A stretch of DNA of 64,000 bases, from the NCBI GenBank assembly GCA_965246855.1, contig CBDFFP010000002.1:124001-188000 (forward strand), in the 5' to 3' direction. Below are positions 48,524-57,145 of the stretch, piece by piece (the stretch's first letter is position 1; every line of letters begins with the position of its first letter). The notes under the pieces were generated by a model. It did no database searches. It was not told the DNA's origin and saw nothing but the letters and a program-made list of their open reading frames with translations. A program made the translations under genes and the position numbers. Source of the DNA: UBA1952 sp965246855. Its GTDB lineage: Bacteria; Bacteroidota; Bacteroidia; Chitinophagales; Chitinophagaceae.

Positions 48524-50005
48524 CTAAGATAGCTTATGAGGCTTGTAGGTTTTGTCGTGTGCCCGCCGGATGTAGTCGGGCGCATAGTCTCCGTTTTCGC
48601 CTTCGTTGCCATAGAAGATTTGCACGAGCGGAGGCAAGCCTAGTATTTTCCGGCTCAGGGAAAGGGAGAAGTTGAGGCATTCTTCATGCAGGCCCGCGCC
48701 GAGGCAATAACCGTTACAATACCAAAGGTTGTACTTGCCTTGCATCGGCGGCAGGTAGCGCTCCTGCGCTAAGAGCATATCGTTGTTCAGCTTTTGGTGT
48801 TTAAAGCGGAAGGTAGCCGGTGTGCCGTCGGGCTGCTTGAGGATGGTATTGGCCGCAGGCCAGACAACCGGGTTGAGAGAGATAAAATACTGCGGGTTCT
48901 CACACAGGGCCTTGTACGCCGGGTTCTGGCAGTCGTTCTGGTGGTGGTTGGCTACATAGCTGATGGTGTAGGGGCCATAGCTGTCGTGCTCAAAATCAAA
49001 AACATAGATATTGTAGGTGCGAAGGGAATTCACGCCCGGCTGGAAAACGCGCGAATCGGTATGCACTACTGCCGTGGAAGGAACATAGGGGAAGCGCACC
49101 AACACGTCAATAATATCCTGCGGCACAGTTGTCAGGTTGGTGAAGGCAGCCAGTGCATCGTCTGCGTGCATCGCCAGCACCACATCGTGGGGGGCGTAGG
49201 TTTGTCCATCACCCAAGCGCACAAGATGCCTGCCGCTTCCGGCGCCGCCAAATTCTACGCTTGCGTTTGCACTGGTACGTACCACCTGATAGCCTGCTTT
49301 GGTGTTGAGCGCGTTGCGCAGACTTTCAATCCAAGAACTGGTTCCGTTCTTAAAATAACGGCGGTCGGGTGTAGGCGTTTTGCCGCCCTCGTATCCTTCC
49401 TGAAGCATGTAGTAGTGCATCACCGCGCGGAAAGGCATTTCGCCCGGCGCGCCTGCGCAGAAGTACATGCCGTTGATGCGGGGATAGAGATTGTGGTAGA
49501 TAAAGTCCGGCGCGTAGCCTTTCTCCAGCACGTAGCGCTCCACCGTGTAGTATTTATACTTTGGGTTGTCCACATCGCGGGGCGCTTCATCCTGAAAGCG
49601 CTTGATGCCAGCCGCAATTGCGGGAGACATTTGGGTAAAGCGCTCGCCGTCATTGGTGTAGCAAACGCTGCCGTCGGAATTACCGTAGGCTTCGGTGTCT
49701 TCCAGTTTGTTTCCCTCGCCGTAGCCCGTTTCTTTCATCAGCGCGACGAGCAGTTTGTAGGAAACGGCGTTGTAATCGTTCACGCCCATGTCGGCCCAGC
49801 GATTTGCGGGCGCGCCCTTTCCCAAATTGACGGGAAGCGTGCGGGCATTGCCGCCGGGAATAGCTTCTTTTTCCAACACCATAAGCCGAAGGTCTTTCCC
49901 GCCAGGCGCGTTTAGTAGATACCAGGCGAGGGCCAGGCCACTAATGCCGCCACCGAGGATACAGATAAAGCGTTGGCCGTCGGGATGCGTAGGAGATGCG
50001 CTCAT
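48524..50005 (-). CDS. FAD-dependent amine-oxidase-type oxidoreductase
   Basis: The 493 residues begin with the FAD Rossmann motif CILGGGISGLALAWYLL followed by LEKEAIPGGNARTLP, the usual second block of flavin amine oxidases and desaturases. A MHADDALAAFTNL segment and the C-terminal CNGYCLGAGLHEECL also fit NAD(P)-binding-like oxidoreductases acting on polyenes or amines. Substrate unknown. Confidence 0.85.
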   Translation of the reverse strand: MSASPTHPDGQRFICILGGGISGLALAWYLLNAPGGKDLRLMVLEKEAIPGGNARTLPVNLGKGAPANRWADMGVNDYNAVSYKLLVALMKETGYGEGNKLEDTEAYGNSDGSVCYTNDGERFTQMSPAIAAGIKRFQDEAPRDVDNPKYKYYTVERYVLEKGYAPDFIYHNLYPRINGMYFCAGAPGEMPFRAVMHYYMLQEGYEGGKTPTPDRRYFKNGTSSWIESLRNALNTKAGYQVVRTSANASVEFGGAGSGRHLVRLGDGQTYAPHDVVLAMHADDALAAFTNLTTVPQDIIDVLVRFPYVPSTAVVHTDSRVFQPGVNSLRTYNIYVFDFEHDSYGPYTISYVANHHQNDCQNPAYKALCENPQYFISLNPVVWPAANTILKQPDGTPATFRFKHQKLNNDMLLAQERYLPPMQGKYNLWYCNGYCLGAGLHEECLNFSLSLSRKILGLPPLVQIFYGNEGENGDYAPDYIRRAHDKTYKPHKLS

Positions 50006-50135
50006 GGGTTATTTGGGTTTCGCCGACTAAGGTAGGGAATAGGTATTAGGGAATAGGGATGCAAAAGGAGCTTTAAATCGCAGACGTCTCTTTCTCCTTT
50101 TGTCTTTCTACTTTCTACTGAATACTTTCTACTCT

Positions 50136-50143
50136 TACCTTCG
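50136..50143 (+). promoter_or_regulatory. -7 box of guaB
   Basis: TACCTTCG lies only 3 bp before the guaB ATG at 50147. If it is used, the mRNA would have almost no leader. An upstream promoter cannot be excluded. Confidence 0.4.
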
Positions 50144-50146
50144 CAC

Positions 50147-52750
50147 ATGGCTGCAAAATCCAAGTTCTACGGCGAGGGCCTCACGTTTGACGACGTCCTG
50201 CTCGTCCCCGCCTACAGCGAAATTCTTCCCCGCGAAGTCTCGCTTGCTACCCGCATTACCCGCGACATCACACTGAACATTCCGCTCGTATCCGCTGCTA
50301 TGGATACGGTTACGGAGTCGCGCCTGGCGATTGCGCTGGCCCGCGAAGGCGGCCTCGGCATTCTGCACAAAAACATGTCCATAGAGAAGCAGGCCGAGCA
50401 GGTGCGCAAGGTAAAACGCTTTGAATCAGGTATCATCACGGACCCGTTCACCCTTCGGCCCGAGGCGACGGTAGGCGATGCGCGGCGCATCATGCGCGAA
50501 CATGGCATCGGCGGCATCCCCGTAACGGATGAAAGCGGAAAGCTCTTGGGTATCCTCACCAACCGCGACCTGCGTTTTGAGAAAGACAACACCCGCAAGG
50601 TGCGCGAAATAATGACCCACGAAAACCTCGTGACCGCGCCGGTGGGAACTACCATGACGCAGGCCGAGAAAACGCTGGAGCAATACAAGATTGAGAAGCT
50701 GCTGATTGTGGATGGAAAAGGCGCTTTGATGGGCCTTATCACCTTCCGAGACATTATTCAGTTAAAGAGCCATCCCAACGCCGCCAAAGACGAGAAAGGA
50801 CGCTTAATTGCTGGGGCTGCCGTGGGGATCACCGCCGACGTTTTAGACCGCGTAGAAGCCTTGAAAGCAGCAGGTGTGGACTTGATAACACTGGATTCCG
50901 CACACGGCCACAGCAAGGGCGTGATTGATACGGTGAAGAAGGTAAAAGCCGCGTTTAAAACCTTGCCGGTGATTGCCGGAAATATCGCGACGGCGGCGGG
51001 TGCAAAGGCGTTAGCAGATGCAGGCGCAGATGCGGTGAAGGTGGGTGTCGGGCCGGGTTGTTTTGCAGCCGGAACGCGCGTATTGATGGCAGACGGAACC
51101 TATCAAAATATTGAAGAAGTACAGGAAGGTGACCGCGTTATTAACATGCACGGGCAGCCTGTAACAGTAGTGAAAGCGTGGTGTACCGGCGTGCGCGAAG
51201 TGATGGCCGTGCGCCACGTTCACAGCCTGAACGAAACCCGCGTAACACCCGACCACCGTTTTTGGGTAGGTGATTTGAGCAGTGTCTCCAAAGCCGTGGT
51301 TGCTTCTCGTGGCTACGCAAAGGTTTTGGAGAAGCCTACCCGCTTAGGCGAAAGCAAACTGCGCTGGAAAGAAGTGGGCGAAACGGCAGACGATACGTTC
51401 CTGTTTCCCCACACGATTTCTTTTGAGTGGCCGGAACATTTTTCGGAATCGCTGGAACGCTTCGCAGTACGTGCGGAAAAGTTGGAGCGTTACCACACAC
51501 AAATAACCGACAGCTACGAAACGGGTTATCTGTTCGGAACTTTTTTGGGCGATGGACACGCTTTTATCAACACCAATGGCAAGAGCGAAGTGGGACGCGT
51601 GAGCTGGTATTTCGGTGCGCACGAAACGGCAGTTATAGAGAAGCTGCAACAATGTCTGCGGCAAGTCGTGGGCATGGGAGGGAAAGTCGTTCCGAATGAA
51701 AAGGAAACGATGGTTACCATTCACCTCTATTCCCTGCAATGGGCACGGCTACTGGCGGGCTTTGGCAAGCGCGACGGGAAGCACCTACCCGCAGCATACT
51801 TCTGCAAAAACCCGGAATATTTGCGCGGCCTACACGACGGTTTGTTGGACAGCGACGGCTTTACCGGAAGCGATGGACGGATTCAATTCAAGAATACATC
51901 CCGCTCATTAACGGAGCTTTTCGCCCTGCTCACTTTTGTGTTGGAGGGCAGCCTTCCCAACCTAAACACCGAAGCACCAAGCGCGGGCGGACTGCAAGGC
52001 ACATCCACCGAAAACTGCCTACCAAGCTACCGCGCGCGTCTGAACACGACTCATGCGAAGCGCGAAACGGAAGACTTCAACATCGTCAAAACCTTAGAAC
52101 ACCGCTGGCTCAACGAGTGGCTGCCGGTGTATGATATTGAGGTGGATTGTCCCACGCACAGTTTTATCGCCGACAACGCGATTGTGCATAATTCTATCTG
52201 CACCACCCGCGTCGTTACCGGCGCAGGCGCGCCGCAGCTTACGGCCATTATGGAAGCCGCAGAAGCCCTGAAAAAATCGGGCATTCCTGTAATTGCCGAC
52301 GGCGGCATCCGCTATACGGGCGACCTCGTGAAAGCAATTGTAGCGGGCGCTTCCTGCGTGATGGCCGGAAGCATTTTTGCGGGAACGGAAGAAAGCCCAG
52401 GCGAGACGATTATCTATGAGGGTCGGAAATTTAAAAGCTATCGCGGCATGGGCTCCGTAGAAGCAATGCGGGAAGGCAGCAGCGACCGCTATTTTCAGGA
52501 CGTAGAAGCGGATATTAAAAAACTCGTTCCCGAAGGGATTGTGGGCCGCGTGCCCTACAAAGGCAATCTTTCCGAAGTGGTGCAACAGTTTGTGGGCGGC
52601 TTGCGCGCGGGCATGGGCTACTCCGGCGCAAAAGACATTGAAGCCCTGCACAACGACGCGCAGTTCATCCGCATCACGCCTGCAAGCATGGCGGAAAGCC
52701 ATCCGCACGATGTGGTGATTACAAAGGAAGCGCCGAATTATAGTAGATAA
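50147..52750 (+). CDS. guaB: IMP dehydrogenase containing an intein
   Basis: GuaB oxidises IMP to XMP with NAD, the committed step to GTP. The precursor has 867 residues. Residues 1-304 and 683-867 are IMPDH (FDDVLLVPAYSEILPRE; two CBS domains about 95-215; VDLITLDSAHGHS; after the insertion SICTTRVVTGAGAPQL and ADGGIRYTGD). They sum to 489 residues, the normal length. Residues 305-682 are an intein inserted between GVGPG and S683, two residues before the catalytic Cys685. Without splicing the active-site loop would be broken, so guanine nucleotide synthesis depends on splicing. Confidence 0.97.
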   Translation: MAAKSKFYGEGLTFDDVLLVPAYSEILPREVSLATRITRDITLNIPLVSAAMDTVTESRLAIALAREGGLGILHKNMSIEKQAEQVRKVKRFESGIITDPFTLRPEATVGDARRIMREHGIGGIPVTDESGKLLGILTNRDLRFEKDNTRKVREIMTHENLVTAPVGTTMTQAEKTLEQYKIEKLLIVDGKGALMGLITFRDIIQLKSHPNAAKDEKGRLIAGAAVGITADVLDRVEALKAAGVDLITLDSAHGHSKGVIDTVKKVKAAFKTLPVIAGNIATAAGAKALADAGADAVKVGVGPGCFAAGTRVLMADGTYQNIEEVQEGDRVINMHGQPVTVVKAWCTGVREVMAVRHVHSLNETRVTPDHRFWVGDLSSVSKAVVASRGYAKVLEKPTRLGESKLRWKEVGETADDTFLFPHTISFEWPEHFSESLERFAVRAEKLERYHTQITDSYETGYLFGTFLGDGHAFINTNGKSEVGRVSWYFGAHETAVIEKLQQCLRQVVGMGGKVVPNEKETMVTIHLYSLQWARLLAGFGKRDGKHLPAAYFCKNPEYLRGLHDGLLDSDGFTGSDGRIQFKNTSRSLTELFALLTFVLEGSLPNLNTEAPSAGGLQGTSTENCLPSYRARLNTTHAKRETEDFNIVKTLEHRWLNEWLPVYDIEVDCPTHSFIADNAIVHNSICTTRVVTGAGAPQLTAIMEAAEALKKSGIPVIADGGIRYTGDLVKAIVAGASCVMAGSIFAGTEESPGETIIYEGRKFKSYRGMGSVEAMREGSSDRYFQDVEADIKKLVPEGIVGRVPYKGNLSEVVQQFVGGLRAGMGYSGAKDIEALHNDAQFIRITPASMAESHPHDVVITKEAPNYSR
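51059..52192 (+). mobile_element. Intein with LAGLIDADG homing-endonuclease motifs in guaB
   Basis: The intein is 378 residues. Block A starts CFAAGTRVLMADGTYQNIEE; block B is TRVTPDHRFWV with the TxxH motif; blocks F and G read YDIEVDCPTHSFIADN and AIVHN, ending His-Asn before Ser683 of the C-extein. Two dodecapeptide-like motifs, YLFGTFLGDGHAF (about 460-472) and YLRGLHDGLLDSDG (about 556-569), indicate a LAGLIDADG endonuclease domain with acidic residues kept, so homing may be active. The first residue Cys, penultimate His, last Asn and +1 Ser are a complete splicing set. Confidence 0.95.
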
Positions 52751-52804
52751 TAGGAACGAGGTATTAGGGATGAGGTGCGGATCCCGCTGATCCCATCTGT
52801 TTGT

Positions 52805-52892
52805 AGAGACGCCCAAGTTGGGCGTCTCTTGTTTTTGCACCTATCCTTCTCAAACGCCCGAATAAAAAGAGACGCCCGAATCGGGCGTCTCT
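52805..52892. terminator. Two AGAGACG-family hairpins between guaB and sucA
   Basis: AGAGACGCCCAA and its complement (52805-52829), followed by TGTTTTT, and AGAGACGCCCGA and its complement (52868-52892) stand between convergent genes. They probably end both transcripts. The family also occurs at 10145. Confidence 0.7.
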
Positions 52893-52920
52893 ACAAAAAA
52901 CATTTTCTAAATCCTGCGGC

Positions 52921-55668
52921 CTATACCGCAAACGCCTCTTCCAAAATCGCAGCCTGCTCCTTTGCGTGAATCTTGCTGAAACCTGTTGCCGGCGAAGCAG
53001 CGGATTTGCGGGAAATGCAACGCAGTTGGCCTTCGTAGTTCGTCGCGAGGAACGTCCATGCGCCCATATTGCGCGGCTCTTCCTGCACCCATACCCATTC
53101 CGCTCCGGCGTATTTTTTCCGCAGCTCTTCCAACTGCGCTACCGGTGTGGGATAGATCTGTTCTAGTCGCACTACCGCTACGTCCGTACGCTTGTCGGTT
53201 TCCTGCTTTTCCATCAGGTCAATGGCCACTTTGCCGGAACAAAGGAGAACGCGCTTTACGCTCTTTGGCTTTTTGATTGTGGCGTCGTCAATCACCTCGC
53301 GGAAGCCGCCGGTAGTAAACTCCGACAAGGCCGACTGCGAGCGTGGATGCCGCAGGTTGGCTTTAGGCGAGAAATTCACCATCGGCTTGCGGAACGGCCA
53401 GGCTACCTGGCGGCGCAAAGCGTGGAAGAAGTTCGCGGCGGTGGTAATGTTGGTGATAATCAGGTTGTTCTCGGCGCAGGCTTGTAGGAAGCGTTCCATG
53501 CGCGCACTGCTGTGTTCCGGGCCTTGGCCTTCAAAGCCGTGCGGCAGAAGCATTACTACCCCACTCTGCTTACCCCATTTAGTTTCGGCGGCGGAGATGT
53601 ATTGGTCTATCACCGTCTGCGCGCCGTTTACGAAGTCGCCAAACTGCGCTTCCCACAGCGTGAGGGTTGCTGGATTGGCAATGCTGTAGCCATACTCAAA
53701 ACCCAAAACCGCAAACTCGCTGAGCAGGGAATTATAGATGCGGAAGCGACCGGGAGCCTCCGCCTTTGAAACTGCATTCACCCGGTTGTATTCCTGGTTT
53801 GTTCCTTCGTCGTGTAGCACGGCGTGGCGGTGAGAGAATGTTCCGCGCTGCACATCCTGTCCGCTAAGGCGAACATCCGCGCCGGAAGCCACGATAGATG
53901 CATAGGCCATCAATTCTCCCGTTGCCCAGTCAATCATTCCTTTCTCGGCCAGCAACTTGCTTTTCTCATCCAGCAGCTTTTTGATTTTCGGCAGCGGCGT
54001 AAAGCCTTCCGGCGTCTGCATCAAAGTGGCGAAAAGACGGCGCGCTTCTTCTTCCGAAATAGCCGTCTCCGGCGACTTCTCAAAGTCTTGCGGTGTGGAT
54101 GGACGCAGGGCTTCCCAAGCCTGTTCGGGTGCTTGCATCTGGTAAGGAAGCGGCTGCTGCTTCACTTCGTCCAAACGCTCTTGCAAATTGGCCCAAAACT
54201 GGGTTTCCATTTCCTTCGCCAGCGCAGCATCTACTTCGCCGCGTGCGACAAGCATTTCGTTATAGACCTCACGCGGATTGGCGTGCTTCTTAATGGCCTC
54301 GTACATGTCGGGCTGCGTGAAGCTTGGGTCGTCGCCTTCGTTGTGACCGTGGCGGCGATAGCACACCATGTCAATGAAAATATCGGCGTTGAATTTCTGC
54401 CGGTATTCCACCGCAAAAGCTGCCGCTTTCACCACAGCTTCCGGGTCGTCGCCATTTACGTGCAGCACGGGCGCTTGCATCATGGACGCGATAGAGGTGC
54501 AATAGTCCGCCGAGCGCGCGTCGTCAAAATCGGTAGTGAAACCGATTTGGTTGTTGATGATAAAGTGGATGGTTCCGCCCGTGCTGTAGCCTTCCAGACG
54601 GCTCATTTGCAGCAGCTCATACACCACACCTTGTCCCGCCACCGCTGCGTCTCCGTGAATGAGAACAGGCAGCACCTTGTCGTATTCGTCGGAGTAGAGC
54701 GTGTCGGCTTTGGCGCGCGCCAGACCGGCTACAACCGGGTCCACAACCTCTAAATGCGAAGGATTGGGCGTGAGTTGTACGCTGATGCTGTGGCCGCCCG
54801 GCGTGGTAATGTCGGAGCGGAAACCGAGGTGGTATTTCACGTCGCCGGAGCCCATCGTGTTGGTGGGAACCACGCCTTCAAACTCCGTAAAAATCTGCTT
54901 GTAGGTCTTGCCCAATGTGTTGGCCAGCACGTTCAGCCGTCCGCGGTGCGCCATACCGATAATCACTTCCTGCACCCCATCGGCAGCAGCGTTGGTAAGG
55001 ATAGTATCCAGTGCGGCAATCGCGCTTTCGCCGCCTTCCAGCGAAAAACGTTTCTGGCCGACGTACTTGGTGTGGAGGAATTTCTCAAAAATGACTCCCT
55101 CGTTTACTTTCTCCAGAATGCGGCGTTTTTCGTCTGCCGGAAGCGTTGCGCCAATCATGCTTTCGTAGCGGTCGCGCACCCATTCGTAGGTGTCGCAGTT
55201 GTTGATGTAGGTCATCTCCACGCCCACGTGCCCGCAATACAGTTGGCGCAGCCGCTCCAGAATTTCGCGTAGCGTTTTCCCCGCCATGTTCAGGGATTTT
55301 CCGGCAGCGAAAGTTGTGTCTAAGTCGGCGTCGGAAAGGCCCAAATCCGTAAGCGCCAATTGCGCATGTCGGTCGCGGCGCTTGCGAATCGGGTTGGTAT
55401 CGGCCAGCAAATGCCCGCGATTGCGGTAGCCCTTTATGAGGTTATAAACCGCAAATTCCTTGTCCAGATTTCCGGGCGTGGAAGCCACCGCCGCGCCGTT
55501 GGTTTTAGCACCATTGGTAACGGCGCTGCCGCCGTTCTGGGCAAAGTCAAAACCTTCAAAAAAACGGCGCAGTTCCGGGTCTATCGATGCCGGATTTCCG
55601 GCGTAATCCTGATACAGGGATTCTATGTAGGAAGGATGCGCGGACGTGATGTAGGAGAAGTCTTTCAT
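52921..55668 (-). CDS. sucA: 2-oxoglutarate dehydrogenase E1 component
   Basis: SucA decarboxylates 2-oxoglutarate in the TCA cycle using thiamine diphosphate. The ATG at 55668 (MKDFSYITSAHPSYIESLYQ) gives 915 residues; the longer frame to 55812 reads into array 4. Motifs include FLHTKYVGQKRFSLEGGES, GMAHRGRLNVL, the ThDP site HGDAAVAGQGVVYE and DMVCYRRHGHNEGDDPSFTQP, and the C-terminal LPHGFEGQGPEHSSAR. Lipoyl synthase for the partner E2 is at 7649. Confidence 0.96.
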   Translation of the reverse strand: MKDFSYITSAHPSYIESLYQDYAGNPASIDPELRRFFEGFDFAQNGGSAVTNGAKTNGAAVASTPGNLDKEFAVYNLIKGYRNRGHLLADTNPIRKRRDRHAQLALTDLGLSDADLDTTFAAGKSLNMAGKTLREILERLRQLYCGHVGVEMTYINNCDTYEWVRDRYESMIGATLPADEKRRILEKVNEGVIFEKFLHTKYVGQKRFSLEGGESAIAALDTILTNAAADGVQEVIIGMAHRGRLNVLANTLGKTYKQIFTEFEGVVPTNTMGSGDVKYHLGFRSDITTPGGHSISVQLTPNPSHLEVVDPVVAGLARAKADTLYSDEYDKVLPVLIHGDAAVAGQGVVYELLQMSRLEGYSTGGTIHFIINNQIGFTTDFDDARSADYCTSIASMMQAPVLHVNGDDPEAVVKAAAFAVEYRQKFNADIFIDMVCYRRHGHNEGDDPSFTQPDMYEAIKKHANPREVYNEMLVARGEVDAALAKEMETQFWANLQERLDEVKQQPLPYQMQAPEQAWEALRPSTPQDFEKSPETAISEEEARRLFATLMQTPEGFTPLPKIKKLLDEKSKLLAEKGMIDWATGELMAYASIVASGADVRLSGQDVQRGTFSHRHAVLHDEGTNQEYNRVNAVSKAEAPGRFRIYNSLLSEFAVLGFEYGYSIANPATLTLWEAQFGDFVNGAQTVIDQYISAAETKWGKQSGVVMLLPHGFEGQGPEHSSARMERFLQACAENNLIITNITTAANFFHALRRQVAWPFRKPMVNFSPKANLRHPRSQSALSEFTTGGFREVIDDATIKKPKSVKRVLLCSGKVAIDLMEKQETDKRTDVAVVRLEQIYPTPVAQLEELRKKYAGAEWVWVQEEPRNMGAWTFLATNYEGQLRCISRKSAASPATGFSKIHAKEQAAILEEAFAV

Positions 55669-55679
55669 TGTGGAGGAGA

Positions 55680-55687
55680 CAAAAATA
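55680..55687 (-). promoter_or_regulatory. -7 box of sucA
   Basis: On the minus strand TATTTTTG matches TAnnTTTG, 11 bp before the ATG. Array 4 lies just upstream, starting about 80 bp away. Confidence 0.5.
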
Positions 55688-55770
55688 AGAAAGCGCAGAA
55701 AGTTGGGAACAGGAGAATTTGCTTTTGCGGGAGCGAAAAGGATTTCAGCAGGCGTACTGAACATTTTAGC

Positions 55771-55970
55771 GCCGTGTAAAAATTCTCCGCACGGTGCGGA
55801 GAGCGTTAGCACTGTGCAGAAGTTCTCAACACCGTGCGGAGAGTCTTAGCACCGTGTAGAAATTCTCCGCACCGTGCGGAAAGCGTCAGCACCGTGCAGA
55901 ATTTCCCAACACCGTGCGGAAACGCTCGGCACCGTGCAGAGAGTCTTATCACGGTGCGGAAGCGTCCCAC
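55771..55970. repeat. Tandem palindromic array 4 (10 units, 20 bp)
   Basis: Ten units of 20 bp have no interruption. Each holds a GCACCGTGC core; in the best copies the palindrome extends to TCCGCACCGTGCGGA. Units alternate CGGA and CAGA/TAGA arms, and the linker varies. Unlike the other arrays the period is 20, so no reading frame is preserved, which argues against coding function for this type of array. It lies between the starts of sucA and the end of def. The rest of the gap (55688-55770, 55971-56011) holds only CCTGATACTT direct repeats near 55980. Confidence 0.9.
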
Positions 55971-56011
55971 ATCTTGCTACCTGATACTTTTTACCTGATA
56001 CTTAAAAGCGG

Positions 56012-56590
56012 CTACTTCACAAAGCGCATCTTGTAGTCCGTCTTCACTTTCCCGATGGAAATATCGTCGAGCCGCTTTTTTATCAGGCGGCGCTTTAGGG
56101 GGGAAAGGTGGTCGATGAACAACTTGCCTTCAATATGGTCGTATTCGTGGAGAATCACGCGCGCTGTGATACCGGAAAAAGTGCCTTTCTGCGGCTGAAA
56201 GTTTTCGTCCAAATAATGCAGCGTAACGCTTTGCGGGCGGCGCACGTCTTCGCGCACTTTGGGAATGGAAAGACACCCTTCGTTGTAGGGCCACAGGTCG
56301 CCGTCGAGGGCTTCAATATGGGCGTTGATGAAAACGGATTTCACCGGCTTTTCATTCGGGAATTCGCGCTTGTCTTCCTCATCAAAGCCCTCTACAATTT
56401 GCACCGTATCTATCACAAAAAGACGAATAGCCTGGCCGATTTGCGGCGCCGCCAAGCCTACGCCGGAAGAAGCGTACACCGTCTCCCACATATCCGCAAT
56501 CAGAGACTTTAATCCAGGGTAATCAGGGGTTATGTCGCTTGCTACTTTGCGCAGCACAGGCTGGCCGTAGGCATACACCGGCAGTATCAT
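56012..56590 (-). CDS. def: Peptide deformylase
   Basis: Def removes the formyl group from nascent proteins. The ATG at 56590 gives 192 residues. All three motifs are present: GVGLAAPQIG, EGCLSIP with the metal Cys, and HEYDHIEG with the HExxH zinc/iron ligands. It follows ruvX by 49 bp with a -7 box between. Confidence 0.96.
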   Translation of the reverse strand: MILPVYAYGQPVLRKVASDITPDYPGLKSLIADMWETVYASSGVGLAAPQIGQAIRLFVIDTVQIVEGFDEEDKREFPNEKPVKSVFINAHIEALDGDLWPYNEGCLSIPKVREDVRRPQSVTLHYLDENFQPQKGTFSGITARVILHEYDHIEGKLFIDHLSPLKRRLIKKRLDDISIGKVKTDYKMRFVK

Positions 56591-56623
56591 TTTTCTCTTG
56601 GAAAGGATTTTTTGGGAAGGGCG

Positions 56624-56631
56624 CAAAGGTA
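56624..56631 (-). promoter_or_regulatory. -7 box of def
   Basis: On the minus strand TACCTTTG is a perfect TAnnTTTG box, 33 bp before the def ATG and downstream of the ruvX stop. Confidence 0.6.
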
Positions 56632-56639
56632 GCCGTTCC

Positions 56640-57050
56640 TTATGCGCTGTTCAGGAAATCCTGAAGCATCATGCACGCCGCCGTTTGGTCTATCAACCCC
56701 TTATCAGCGCGCTGCGATTTTTTAAGGCCCATTTTCCCGATGGCCTCAGACGCCCATTTGGAGCTAAAACGCTCGTCCACTTTCTCCATCGGAATATTGG
56801 GGAAAAGCTTTTGAAACTGGCCGAAGAATTTATCCACAAGCGGCGTCGCGTCGGTGGGGTTTCCATCCAGATGAAGCGGGTAGCCGATAAGAACTTTTTC
56901 CACCGTTTCCTGCGCAAAATACTTTTTCAGGAACCCAACCAACTCTCGTGTATTCTCCGTCTTTAGGGGCGTGGCAATAATCTTCAACGGGTCGGTAACG
57001 GCAATGCCGGTTCGCTTTTTCCCGTAGTCCAGCAAAAGGATTCTTCCCAT
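56640..57050 (-). CDS. ruvX: Holliday-junction resolvase-like YqgF
   Basis: The 136 residues start ILLLDYGKKRTGIAVTDP, the RNase-H-like first strand with the catalytic Asp, and include IGYPLHLDG and KVDERFSS, typical of YqgF/RuvX. The family acts in 16S rRNA 5'-end processing and perhaps in junction cleavage. Confidence 0.93.
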   Translation of the reverse strand: MGRILLLDYGKKRTGIAVTDPLKIIATPLKTENTRELVGFLKKYFAQETVEKVLIGYPLHLDGNPTDATPLVDKFFGQFQKLFPNIPMEKVDERFSSKWASEAIGKMGLKKSQRADKGLIDQTAACMMLQDFLNSA

Positions 57051-57145
57051 CTCTAAAAGGCATTTTCGGGTTGCAAAAAGAGGCTTTTAAAAACCTTTTT
57101 TCCGGCCCGGTTTCTCTGACTTATTTTTACGCAAATATCCGGTTT

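Noticed and set aside
55669..55812. Longer SucA N-terminus
   Set aside because: It would be translated from array 4; homology to E1 begins at MKDFSYITS.
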